The notes below the pieces were generated by a model, which saw only the letters and a program-made list of their open reading frames with translations, had not been told where the DNA came from and made no database searches. A stretch of 43,742 nucleotides of DNA from Prorocentrum cordatum. Lineage: Eukaryota > Sar > Dinophyceae > Prorocentrales > Prorocentraceae. Shown piece after piece: positions 19,403-28,840 of the stretch. The first letter of the stretch is position 1. The number at the start of each line of letters is the position of its first letter. A program made the translations under genes and the position numbers. The DNA lies in the NCBI GenBank assembly GCA_963575745.1, contig CAUYUJ010016706.1, positions 138,194 through 181,935 on the forward strand, written 5' to 3'.

Positions 19403-20065
19403 TGCAAAGGCTGCAACAGCGTCAAACAAGAGGGGCTGATGTTTCACAGGCAGGAGACAAGGAATGCGGTGTCACTATGATGTTGTACCGCGTCCGCTCC
19501 GACACGAACAATGATGCTACGACACTGTAAACCAATAGCCTAGCCATCTTCCCGCGGGCGTTCGCGCACTTAGCTTGGGACCCCTGGTTTCACTGGAATG
19601 CGCATCGAAATGTTCCTTCGGTTGGTGCCTATACCATTCAAACAATCCTCTTGGGAGCCCTTCCTTCCGTCTCTCCCCTCCTCTTTGCTCTCCCGCTCCT
19701 TACTCACACCTCCCCCTCTCCCTCCTCCTTCCTCTCCTCCTGTGTTCTTCCCGTGTCGCACTGTGTTTAAAGCTCTGACGTTTTTCCCATGGCTTCGATG
19801 ACAAAAATTGTGGCTTGAGCTTGCAATGTTGTTTTTAGTATCCTCGTTGATTCTCCATCCGGGCTTCGCCTGAGGATTCTCATTGTGTCAGGGCAGGAGG
19901 GCCAGTTGTGATCATCCGTGGCCATCCCCGGCTCGATTCTCTGCAGGGTCCTCCGCAGGTTTTTCAGGAGGGTCCCCAGGTTCCTTGGGAATTCCTCAGT
20001 GTTGCCCCGTTGTTTTTATTTGATTTCGCATTGCACTGGCGTTCACTGGTTTTCATGCTTTTGTT
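19403..20065. other. Downstream flank, no gene seen
   Basis: Moderate-GC sequence after the nuclease gene, with a CT-rich stretch near 19670-19760 (CTCCCCTCCTC-like). No terminator or polyadenylation motif can be assigned; dinoflagellates lack a clear AATAAA. Confidence 0.4.
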
Positions 20066-20790
20066 TCGCTTGCTGCATGGCACAGCACTGCTCGATGATG
20101 CTTCCCCATGCTATGCTATGCTATGCCTGTGCTGGACCATATGCCATGCTGTGCTACGCTAACTATGTTACGCTGTATGCTATAACTTGTAATGGGATGC
20201 TGCCTCATGCAGTGTTGCTCAACGCAACGCGATGCTGTACCATGCTGTTTTATGGACATACATGTTTCGTTGTCATACAAACTGCCGTGTTATGCGCTGT
20301 CGTGTTACGCCAAGTGTTGCAAAGCAATGGCATGGCATTGTGTGGCATGCAGTGCTCTGCCGTACGATAAATCATAGCCGTGCTACAATGTGCGAGTCGT
20401 TTCTGTTCAGGGGTGCGCAATGTAATGTCGGTCGACGCCACGTGGGGATACGCGAAGATATGTCATCACATGTTACAGTATGTTACATTCGGAATCTAGC
20501 ACTTGGTGTTGCTGATATGCCGAGATATGCTGCGATTCGTTGGCCTATGCTATGCAAGCTTGGCAATGATGTGATGCACTGTGTTATGATATGCAGCACA
20601 CTGCTACGATATGACATGCTGCACAAGGCCATACCATGGCAAGATGTTCCATGTTGCGCCATGCTAATTACGTTGTGCCTTGTAATTGCACGCACTAGTG
20701 ATACGCCCTTACATGCTAGCGAAGCTATCCACTGTTATGGTATGCATTGGGACACTATGCGTTGCATCGCGTCGCAATTCATTTCAGCAC
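20066..20790. repeat. Decayed ATGCT-type pentanucleotide array
   Basis: Words such as CCATGCTATGCTATGCTATG (near 20106) and GCTGTACCATGCTGT recur throughout, with TGCTA, TGCTG, ATGCA and TTACG variants. It reads as an old five-base microsatellite broken by substitutions. Confidence 0.7.
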
Positions 20791-21718
20791 ATTGCATCGC
20801 ACTGGTAGCACAAGTATCTCTTCAGCGACCATTATCTCTCTAAGTGCAGAGGCGCTGGGTTCATTCTATCGAGTGTGTGTGGTCATCGAGCCGCAAATCG
20901 TCACGAATCGGTGTTCCTCGACCTCGGGCAAGCAACGACGGTTTTTTGTCAGCGCCCAATTTTAGATTTTTGCTGCGCTGACGTCCTTGTTCCTCTCCTT
21001 TGTACCAATCGTCCTTCCCTTTGCGCCGATCGCCCTTCCAGAACCATGAGACTCGGAGCTGGAGAGAGGAGGGGCGCCGAAGGACTCTCGAGCGGGCGCT
21101 CGCGGCATCCTCGCGCGAGCCGTCGCGGAGACAGCAGCGCTAGGCCCGCCCGTTCTGCTAAGAAGGGCCATCCGAAGAGCCAGGCCTCGAGATCTCTTGC
21201 CCGCAGTTGCCAACCTGGATCGCCCGCCTGGCTTGTCAGGAAGGTCCATCTGCAGAGCAGGATCTCCAGGCTTCTTGATTACTTGAGGCTGCTGGCCGCG
21301 CAGAGCCCTTCTCGTTCCCCTGAAGCCTTTTCAGGGGGCAGGCTCGTGGCGCCTGAGAAAAGGATTCCTTGGAGTGCGTTTTCTTTGTCCGCTCCTGCTT
21401 CCCCTCCTCCTCCTCCTCCTCCTCCTCCTTTTCCTTCCTCTTCGTCCCCCTCCATGCTTCCCCTCGGAGCTCCCACCTCGAGCTCCTGAAACCCTTCCTT
21501 TACCGATTCCATGTTTTCTTGTCTTTTAAGGTGCAAGAAATCCGAGCCAGACCAAGCAGGAGGGGGCTCCCAAGGTTTGAGTAGGCACTCTCCCTTCGAG
21601 GCAAGACCCCAGCTGAGCCCAGATCGCCCCCGTCCTCCTTGGACTGGCCAGGGCCTGCGGCCTCCCTGATCCTCACTGTGCTTCCTTCGCCTGCTCCTCC
21701 CCCTCCCCCTCCGTCGTA
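20791..21718. other. No gene recognised
   Basis: GC-rich DNA with a short CTC run near 21404-21428. A weak internal duplication pairs AGAAGGGCCATCC.AAGAGC (near 21161) with GGAAGGTCCATCTGCAGAGC (near 21239). Confidence 0.4.
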
Positions 21719-21907
21719 GAAGGAAGAACTTGATCCGCATAAACTTTCGGCGATAGGCGCGGATTTCTTGAATCTGCACTGAGCCCCCTGGCGGCGCCTC
21801 CGGCGCCGCCCCTGGTGCGCTCCGCGCGCCAGGGAGGGGGGTCCAGCGCGGATCGAAGAACTCCGCGCGGACCTCTAAAAGTTTATGTGTTGTGCAGTTT
21901 TTCCCAG
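21719..21907. mobile_element. Foldback element, family E copy 2
   Basis: Same architecture as copy 1: an arm with GGCGCGGATTTCTTGA, the centre CCTGGCGGCGCCTCCGGCGC, then GCGCCAGGGAGGGGGGTCCA and the closing arm GAACTCCGCGCGGACCTCTA. The outer arms (AAGGAAGAACTTG and GCAGTTTTTCCC) are more diverged than in copy 1. The centre is the most conserved part. Confidence 0.8.
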
Positions 21908-21969
21908 GAAGGGCTTGAGCCCAGGGTTTTCTTTTCGTCAGTTACCCCCCCGAGCTCGACTTGAGGGCT

Positions 21970-23150
21970 GGCGGAATTGAATTGTGAGGATGTCCCTAGC
22001 GAAACGCTGGTTTTTGAAATTCAGATAAATAAAACACAGGGTAAAGTAAGCAATTTCGTTTGTTGCGGATGTCTCGAGCGAAACGCTTGTTTTGCATCAT
22101 GTGTTGAGAATGTCTTGAGCGAAACGCTCGTTCTATGCTATATAGATCGTTCCTCTCCTCGGGGCCAGCATTCAGAGGATGTCTCAGGTGAAATGCTCGT
22201 TTTCACGTGCCCAGGTCTTGAGGATGTCTCGAGCGAGACGCTTGGTTTCACGCCTCCAGGTTGCCCAGGCCGATGTCTAGCATCAGGATTTGTTGAGGAT
22301 GTCTCGAGCGAGCCGCTTGGTTTTACGCGTCCAGGTCGCCCAGACAGCTGTCTAGCATCAGGATGTGTTGAGGATGTCTCGAGAAAGACGCTTGTTTTCG
22401 CGTGTCCAGGTCGCCCAGGCGGATGTCTAGCATGAAGATGTGTTGAGGATGTGTTGAGCGAAACGCTTGGTTTCATGTGTCCAGGTCGCCCAGGCGGATG
22501 TCTAACATGAGGATGTGTTGAGGATGTGTTGAGCGAAACGCTTGTTTTACGTGTCCAAGTCGCCCAGGCGGAAGTCTAGGATGATATGTTTGAAGAAGGT
22601 CTTAAGCGAAACGTTTGTTTTCACGTGTCCAGGTCGCCCAGGCGGATGTATAACGTGAAGATGTGTTGAGGATGTCTCGAGCGAGACGCTTGCTGTCACG
22701 TGTCCAGGTCGCCTAGGCGGGTGTCTAGCATGAGGATGTGTTGAGCGAAACGCTTGTTTTCACATGCCCAGGTCGCCCAGGCGGATGTCTAGCTTGAAGA
22801 TGTGTCGAGGATGTGTTGAGCGAAACGCTTGGTTTCATGTGTCCAGGTCGCCCAGGGGGGCCAGGCGGATGTCTAGCATCAGGATGTGTTAAGGATGTGT
22901 TGAGCAAAACGCTTGTTTTCACGTGTCCAAGTCGCCCAGGCGGATGCACAGCATGAGGAATGAGGATGTGTTGGGGATGTCTCGAGCGAAACACTTGTTT
23001 TCACGTGTCCATGTCGCTCAGGCAGATGTCTAGCATAAGGAGGTTTTGAGAACGTCTCGAGCGAGACGCTTGGTTTCACGTGTCCAGATCGGCCAGATGG
23101 GTGTCTAGCATGAGGATTTGTTGAGGATGTCTCGAGCGAAACGCATGTCG
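21970..23150. repeat. 75-bp tandem repeat array, about 14 copies
   Basis: The core GAGGATGTCTCGAGCGAAAC followed by GCTTGTTTTCACGTGTCCAG and GTCGCCCAGGCGGATGTCTA recurs. The landmark GTCTCGAG is at 22226, 22301 and 22376, a period of 75. Left-hand copies (21985, 22068, 22108, 22180) are truncated and irregular. With a period divisible by three, 25-residue peptide repeats are open for a few units (plus to 22435, minus 22138-22476) but are broken elsewhere. No protein family is recognised. Confidence 0.92.
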
Positions 23151-23169
23151 CAGAAGGGCGCGTCGCAAT

Positions 23170-23545
23170 CCTACACTGCCCGTCCGTGGGGCGTCCCCTG
23201 GCGCCCTGGCGCGCCCCTTCCCTTGCGACGTTCTGGTGTGACGTGCCCTGGCGCGTCCCCTAGCATGCCACTCGGCGCGGCACGTTCCCTGGCTCGTCCT
23301 CTGTCGCGTTCCATTGCTCGTCCCCCGGCGTGTCCCTTGCTCGTTCCGTGGCGAGCCCTTTGCAACGCCCCTTGGCATGACGTCCTCTGGCCCCCCCATG
23401 GCACGCGCTTTGGCACGTCCCGTGGCAGGTCCCTAACACGTCCAGGGCACGTCTCCTGATGGATCCCCTGACACGACCCCTGGCGCATCCACGATTGTGC
23501 CCCTGGCACATCCTGTGGCACGTCCGTGAGCATGTGCCCCGTGTC
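23170..23545. repeat. Degenerate TGGCRCGTCCC minisatellite
   Basis: Words such as CCTGGCGCGTCCCC, CTGGCTCGTCC, TTGGCACGTCCC and CTGGCACATCC recur every 12-16 bases over about 370 bp. Confidence 0.7.
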
Positions 23546-23923
23546 GTGTCGTTCCTTGTCGGAGCTGAGTCGGATTTCGAGGTCGAGTTGATTGAACGTC
23601 CTCCACCTTTCCACTTCAACTAGCTCTGGGGCGGCTATTATGTGCTCAGGCAGCTCGAGCTTAAGATCCAGATCAGTTCGGTCAGGACTCGAATGCTAAG
23701 GAGGACTCGATCCACATCGCTACAGAGCACAATCGCGGCATGGCACATCGCAAGTCCGCACCGCACAGCACAGCACAGCCCTTGGCACGGTACAGCAAGA
23801 TCGACCCACTCCAGCATTGCACTGGCCCGTCGCCCAGTCAGGTGTCTTGAAAACGTTGTCATGCCTCACAGTTCTATGTCCTTTTCCGGGTTTCGTGGGT
23901 CGATCATGTTTCAACGGCACCGT
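23546..23923. other. No gene seen
   Basis: Unique-looking moderate-GC sequence with a short GCACAGCACAGCACAGC run near 23760. Nothing else identified. Confidence 0.4.
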
Positions 23924-24069
23924 AACGGGTACTTACTAACGGGTACTTTGAATTGTTGCCGAAAGTTGCCACTTTAGGGCCTTTTTCTTGCATTGCAGCT
24001 TTGCACACATCGGGAAGGGTTGGGTTCGCTGGGTCAGTGGCCAAAGTACCCGTTAGTGGAGTCCCCGTT
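23924..24069. mobile_element. Small element with terminal inverted repeats (MITE-like)
   Basis: About 146 bp. The inner inverted repeat ACTAACGGGTACTTTG (23935-23950) is matched exactly by CAAAGTACCCGTTAGT (24042-24057). Each end also carries a second copy of the same motif outside it (AACGGGTACTT at 23924, AGTCCCCGTT at 24060), giving ends of about 27 bp with a few mismatches. The interior is AT-richer and non-coding. Confidence 0.8.
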
Positions 24070-24305
24070 TGAGGGGCGCTGAATGTTTCTTCCTCCCATC
24101 CCGTCGCACCTGCGCCACCACGCCGGCCTCGGCCGCCGCGCGGCAGCCGCGGCACAGCGGGTGCAGCGCGGAGCGGCAGGCGCGCTTCTGGGCGTGGAAG
24201 TCGCCCTTCCCCGGCGCACGCCGTCCCCGGTGCCTGAGGCCCATTGCGCGCCGCTCACGTGCCGACTCGCGGCGGCGCCGCGGCCGCCCTCTTCTTTTCC
24301 GCCTG
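24070..24305. other. No gene recognised
   Basis: GC-rich sequence. A minus-strand frame reads CHP/CRGC-like residues (HPLCRGCRAAAEAG) but is too short to assign. Confidence 0.35.
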
Positions 24306-24392
24306 CTCCCGCGCCTCCTCCTCCTCCTCCTCCTCGTCCATCTCCTCGTCCTCCTCCTCCTCCTCCTCCTCCTCCTCCTCCTCCTCCTCCTA
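24306..24392. repeat. CTC microsatellite
   Basis: Near-perfect CTC/CCT repeat, with GTCCATCTCCTCGT interruption near 24335. Confidence 0.95.
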
Positions 24393-24939
24393 CTTTCTCT
24401 TCCGCCTGCCTCCCGCGCCTCGTGTCCGGCGCACCCCGACGGGAGCGACTCCCGCGACCGCTGGCGCTGGCGATTCAGAAATGGCTCCAGCCAGTTCGTT
24501 GAGAGAAGTGGTGGGCAGATTCTCCCAGCCACGACTACCAGATGCAGGACGGAATATGTTTCATTGTTCGCCCAAAATCCGCCTGTGGGTGGTTGCCCCT
24601 GGGGTGCTTCGGATTCCACGGCCGCTCCTTGGTTTTTCCCGGCTCCACTCGGAAAAAGGGGCTTCGTTCCTCACTGCGAAGGCCTTACGGCCAGCGCCGC
24701 CGACCCTGAACGGGGACGACGACGAAGGGGCTTCGTTGCTTATTTGGAGCGCTCCAAAAAAAGCCTCCCCTTCGAGGATAGAAGGAGTTGCCATCTCTTC
24801 CTCGGTGGAAGGCGGCGGAAGGCTGGCGGGAGGCGGCGGAAGTAAAAGATGCGCCCCCAAGAGGTGCAAAAGTTTCTGGGTTCAGGGCTTCTGGAAGCCG
24901 CCATTTACGTATACAGTCAACCCGCATGGTAAGGACGGG
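24393..24939. other. No gene recognised; short shared words
   Basis: GGAAAAAGGGGCTTCGTTCC TCA near 24651 is shared with AAAAAGGGGCTTCGTTCGTT near 30030. GAAGGGGCTTCGTTGCT is repeated near 24724. This suggests another short dispersed family. Confidence 0.4.
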
Positions 24940-25080
24940 CAAACCTTCCCCAGGTACCCCTGCATCCTTGCCCCTTCGGCCCATCCTTAGCGACTTTCGC
25001 TGGCCAGCCTCGTACGACAAACGTTCATGTGGGCCTCCAGGGCCCTTGCACCCTTACCGCGCATCCTTATGTAATGTCGC
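24940..25080 (+). repeat. Dispersed repeat family G, copy 2
   Basis: Matches the copy at 4321-4475 block by block: ACCTTCCCCAGG, TGCATCCTTGCC, CCATCCTTAGCG, CTTTCGCTGGCCAGCC, ACGACAAACGTTCA and TTACCGCGCATCCTTATG. Confidence 0.65.
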
Positions 25081-25212
25081 TCTGGCGCCCTCTTCGGCGC
25101 GGGCGGCACCCCCTTTGCCGGCGGCGCCGGCGCCGCGGCGGAGCGGCGTCGCCGCCTGGGGGGCGGTGGCGCTCCTCGCTGGCGCCGCCTCCTCGACCGA
25201 TCCTCGATCCTC

Positions 25213-25490
25213 GATCCTCCTCCTCCTCCTCCTCCTCCTCCTCCTCGTCCTCCTCCTCCTCCTCCTCCTCCTCCTCCTCCTCCTCCTCCTTAGCGGGCGC
25301 TATCGGGCCCTGAGGAGCCAGGATGCTTCGCCCCAGGGACGCTCGTCCTACTCCTCCTCCCCCTTCCTCCCCCTCCCCCTCCTCCCACCTCCGCCTCCTC
25401 ATCTCCTCCTCCTCCTCCTCCTCCTTCCTCCTCTTCCTCCTCCTCCTCCTCCTCCTCCTCCTCCTCCTCCTCCTCCTCCTCCTCCCGCAG
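25213..25490. repeat. CTC microsatellite pair
   Basis: Two CTC blocks (25213-25292 and 25360-25487) separated by short GC-rich DNA. Poly-Leu, poly-Ser and poly-Glu frames here are artefacts. Confidence 0.95.
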
Positions 25491-25689
25491 CCCGGCTGTG
25501 GCCCTCGGAGGGCCCCGCCGCCCCGTCGGGCGCTTTCTCCGCGAGGGTGCGGCCCGAGGCTCCGGAAGCCGCGCTCGCCCGCCTGGGGGGGGGGGGCGGT
25601 GCCGTCCGCGCGGCCGCCCTCGCGCAGAGCGCCTGCGCGCAGGCGCCCTCTCCGGCGGGCCTCCCAGGGTGCGACGGGGAGGCATTGAA

Positions 25690-25935
25690 GGGGAGGGGAG
25701 GGAAAGGGGGGGAGGGGAGGGAGAGGGGGAGGGGGGAGGGGGAGGGGGAGGGGGAGGAAAAGGGGGAGGAGGAGGAAGAGGAGGAGGAGGAGGAGGAGGA
25801 GGAGGAGGAAGAGGAGGGGGGAGGAGATAGGAGCTCGAGGAGGATAGCTCGGACGAGGAGGGGTCTCTTGCTCTCTCTCCCGCTCTCTCTTTCTCTTTCT
25901 CTCTTCCTCTCTCTCTCTCTCACTTCCCATTCAGG
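25690..25935. repeat. GGGGAG/GAG block followed by CT-rich tract
   Basis: Purine block (25690-25825) of GGGGAG and GAG units in the opposite orientation to the CTC blocks upstream. A CTCTCT/TTTCTC pyrimidine tract at 25866-25921 follows. Confidence 0.93.
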
Positions 25936-26142
25936 CCACATCCTCTGGAGTTTCTGGAGAACGGGCCCTGGGCTGGGGGAAAATAGCCCCTCTCTGGTGG
26001 TCTGCAGGCCTGCTGAGGCTGCTGCCCGCAGACTGGGGCCAGCGCGGGGGTGCGGCACGACGCCGACTGGCGGAGGAGGAGGAGGTCCAGGGGTCCGTTT
26101 TGACCGGGTTGGGGTCCTGGGGTCGGGTCGGGGGGAAGGCGG

Positions 26143-26242
26143 NNNNNNNNNNNNNNNNNNNNNNNNNNNNNNNNNNNNNNNNNNNNNNNNNNNNNNNNNN
26201 NNNNNNNNNNNNNNNNNNNNNNNNNNNNNNNNNNNNNNNNNN
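26143..26242. other. Assembly gap (100 N)
   Basis: Exactly 100 N, a gap of unknown size. Sequence order across it depends on scaffolding. Confidence 0.99.
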
Positions 26243-26299
26243 TCGATTCTTGGCAGCCGCCGGACTGGCGTGACTTCCTCCAAGACGATCAGGACCTCT

Positions 26300-26415
26300 G
26301 AGTTTTGCAAGTCTCCCTGCCCGCGGTGCTTCTCAGCCTGCGGTCTGCCGCTGTCCAGCTGCGGTCTCGAGCAGTAGTGTTCGAAAGCATGCGAGTTCCT
26401 GCGGTGCTTCTCAGC
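26300..26415 (+). repeat. Dispersed repeat family H (first copies)
   Basis: GCGGTGCTTCTCAGCCTGC (near 26323) and CATGCGAGTTCCTGCGGTGC (near 26389) are shared with 27848-28110. On the minus strand they read RLRSTAG.RML. Confidence 0.65.
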
Positions 26416-26590
26416 CTCTTGGGGCCTCTTGGGGGCCTCTTGGGGCCTCTTGGGGGCCTCTTGGGGGCCTCTTGGGGGCCTCTTGGGGGCCTCTTGGAGG
26501 GCCTCTTGGGGGCCTCTTGGGGGCCTCTTGGAGGCCTCTTGGGAGCCTCCTGGGGGCCTCTTGGGGCTATCTTGGGGCCTCTTGCGACCT
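26410..26590 (+). repeat. GGGCCTCTTGGG tandem repeat, block 1
   Basis: A 15-base unit (GGGGGCCTCTTGGGG with length variants) repeated about twelve times. An open frame reads GLLGASWGPLG repeats on plus and RPPRGPQEAPK on minus. Confidence 0.93.
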
Positions 26591-26599
26591 CCTCAAAAG

Positions 26600-26765
26600 C
26601 GCAAATGAGAGCTGCCCCCTGAGAAGGACAAAATGAGCCGAAAACCTTCGTAAAATCAATGATTTTGCTGTGAAGGAAGATGAGCGCGGCCCCCTCAGGA
26701 CGCCAAAATGGGGCCAAAACCGTAGTACAATCAATGATTCTGGCTTTAAAGAAGAGGAGGGGGGC
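26600..26765 (+). repeat. 79-bp tandem duplication
   Basis: ATGAGAGCTGCCCCCTGAGA (26605) and ATGAGCGCGGCCCCCTCAGG (26680) begin two units. Both continue with CAAAATG, GCC.AAACC and AATCAATGATT, then GCT.T.AAGAAG. A third partial unit may follow to about 26840. A related stretch, ATAACCCCAGAATCAATCAA, lies near 29228. Confidence 0.7.
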
Positions 26766-27084
26766 CAAACGGTGCCCCCCCGTCGGGGCCAGAATCCTCG
26801 TGAGGGTCGTCGTTTTTTTAGCCCTCCCAGGAGTTGAAAAAGACCCCTCAAACGACCCGCGGGGCGCCCTCTCCAGGCCCAGGGGGAGGGGGTATGGGGG
26901 AGGGGTAAACCCCTCCCCGAAGGGGAAGAAGGGGGGTTGAGAACAGAGCGGGCTCCCTAAACCACTCGCGCCCAAAGGGCTGGTGGGATTGATAAGGAGC
27001 AGTGATCAAACCCGAAGGGCGGCCGTAAGCCCTCGCGTTCCGCCCTCCCACCACTTGATTAAAAGCCGAGTACCACCAGCCCTT

Positions 27085-27240
27085 GGAGGGCCTCTTGGAG
27101 CCTCGTGGGGCCTCTTGGGGGCCTCTTGGGGGCCTCTTGGGGGCCTCTTGGGGGCCTCTTGGGGCCTCTTGGGGCCTCTTGGGGGCCTCTTGGGGGCCTC
27201 TTGGGGGCCTCTTGGGGCCGCTTGGGGGGCCTCTTGCCCT
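27085..27240 (+). repeat. GGGCCTCTTGGG tandem repeat, block 2
   Basis: Same 15-base unit and orientation as the block at 26410-26590, about ten copies. Confidence 0.93.
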
Positions 27241-27330
27241 GACTCTTACTCCGACTCGTGCAGTTCGCCTCACTCTTACTCTGACTCTTACTCTCACCGT
27301 TACTCTTGCTCTGACTCTTCCTCCTCCTCC
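27236..27330 (+). repeat. CTCTTACTCTGA minisatellite
   Basis: ACTCTTACTCTGACTCTTAC and variants (CTCCGACTC, CTCACCGTTACTC) recur for about 95 bases. Confidence 0.8.
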
Positions 27331-27506
27331 TCTTCCCTTCTTCCTCGTCCCCCTTGATCTCGCCTCCCAGCTAGGAGCTCTGGTGTTTCCTCGGTCGTGC
27401 TTCGTTTTCTTTTGGTCGTGTAGCGTTCCTGACAGTCCAAGACCAGCTCGTCGTCGCCAGTCGCCAGTCGCCTGTCGACCGCCCTCCAGACGCTGTCTCA
27501 GATGAT

Positions 27507-27840
27507 GTGGCTCGCCGTGGATGGTCCGTCTGGGCATGGCGTACGGTGCCGACGCTCGACCATGCGGACCTCGTCCTGGCTCAGAACCACCGCATCGCAG
27601 GTCCTTCGGAGGTCAATTGTTATGAGTTCGGCACGGTCTCGGTCAAGTACAGCGTGCTGTGGGATCCCGAGATGGGGCCTGGCTCAAGGTGCTCAAGACG
27701 TACTGGAGTGTCCCAGAGCCGGAGTGCCAGCTGATCCTCGGGAGTTGGAACGGCATTTTCAGGCCGTGGCCGGACACGTTCTGGATCAGGACGGGGGGGT
27801 CCGAGCCCGAGATAGATGCTAGCGCTCTGCAGTACAAGTG
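27507..27840 (+). other. Possible coding fragment of unknown type
   Basis: Between repeats, two plus frames carry protein-like sequence. One frame gives CYEFGTVSVKYSVLWDPEMG, and after a shift another gives AWLKVLKTYWSVPEPECQLI followed by LGSWNGIFRPWPDTFWI. Composition and lack of repetition suggest a decayed exon, but no family is recognised and the frame changes within it. Confidence 0.3.
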
Positions 27841-27844
27841 CGTT

Positions 27845-28115
27845 TCAGCATGCGACATCCTGCGGTGCTTCTCAGCCTGCAGGGTTCGCAGCGTGCGGTT
27901 TGCAATGCATTCCTTTTCAGTATGCGAGTTCCTGCGGTGTTTCTCAGGCTGCAGGGCTCCGAGGCTCTTCGCTTCGATGCCAATGTTTTCAGACACCGTA
28001 GCTCCGTTCCGTAAACATATTCCAAGAGCCGCTCGCAACCTTTTGCAGCTGGCGGTCTGCAGACGTAGTTTGTCTCAGCATGCGAGCTCCCGCACGCTTC
28101 GCCGGCTTTTGCTGC
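27845..28115 (+). repeat. Dispersed repeat family H cluster
   Basis: CATGCGACATCCTGCGGTGC (27849), TATGCGAGTTCCTGCGGTGT (27920) and CATGCGAGCTCCCGCACGCT (28080) are tandem members of the unit seen at 26300-26415. Left two are about 71 bp apart. Confidence 0.7.
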
Positions 28116-28271
28116 GCGGACAATTTTCTCACACACGTCAGCGCCGTTTGTAGGCGTCAGAAAAACATGTAGACATTCACGAAGGGCTCAGTCTGTATAT
28201 CGTCACATCATTACATACGCAGTCGTCGAACACCTCGGTGTACATTCAGCGCTTTGTCCTTCTAGCTGGGT

Positions 28272-28675
28272 CGCTTCGTGCTGAGGCTGAGGCTGATGCA
28301 GGCTGAGGCTGAGGCAGGCTGAGGCTGAGGCCGAGGCCGACGGCAGACTGAGGCTGAGGCTGAAGCAGGCTGAGGCTGAGGCTGAGGCAGGCTGAGGCTG
28401 AGGCTGAGGCAGGCTGAGGCTGAGGCTGATGCAGGCTGATGCTGAGGCATGCTGAGGCTGAGGCTGAGGCTGATGCAGGCTGAGGCTGAGGCAGCCTGAG
28501 GCTGAGGCCGAGGCTGAAGGCAGACTGAGGCTGAGGCTGAAGCAGGCTGAGGCTGAGGCTGAGGCAGGCTGAGGCTGAGGCAGGCTGAGGCTGAGGCTGA
28601 GGCAGGCTGAGGCCGAGGCTGTGACTGCGACTGCCGTTGCCACTGCGACTGTCATCGCGAATGCGACTACGACTG
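28272..28675 (+). repeat. GAGGCT minisatellite
   Basis: About 350 bases of GAGGCT hexamers punctuated by GAGGCAG and GATGCAG, forming higher-order units of 18-24 bases. It ends in a GACTGCGACTGC-type stretch to 28675. Confidence 0.95.
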
Positions 28676-28840
28676 CGAGAACAGCAGAATTCTACAACTG
28701 GATTCTCATCCGAATCTTAAGGGGAATGCTTCCAGATATGCTCCTACACATGGCTGTTAGGTTGCTTTGCCGGGATAATCTATTTCAAGAGGCCTACGCC
28801 ATGCCGCCGACCCCCAGAAGAGGCGTGGAGTCCACGGTGG
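28676..28840. other. Short unique stretch, possibly coding
   Basis: Plus frame reads FYNWILIRILRGMLPDML and MAVRLLCRDNLFQEAYAMP, which is protein-like and less GC-rich. It is too short to assign. Confidence 0.25.

Noticed and set aside
21970-23150. CRISPR array
   Set aside because: The 75-bp units are contiguous near-copies with no unique spacers, and the genome context is eukaryotic.
24053-24619. Minus-strand frame with HPLCRGC residues as a zinc-finger gene
   Set aside because: Only one possible Cys pair and the rest is arginine-rich low complexity derived from the CTC repeat.
27671-27690. Dinoflagellate spliced-leader relic (TGGCTCAAG)
   Set aside because: Only about nine bases match the end of the spliced leader, and the upstream part (CCGTAGCCATTT) is absent. 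Chance match is likely.
28203-28655. Serine/alanine/leucine-rich repeat protein (150 codons, minus)
   Set aside because: It is the translation of the GAGGCT hexamer repeat. Periodicity is that of the DNA unit and other frames are similarly open.
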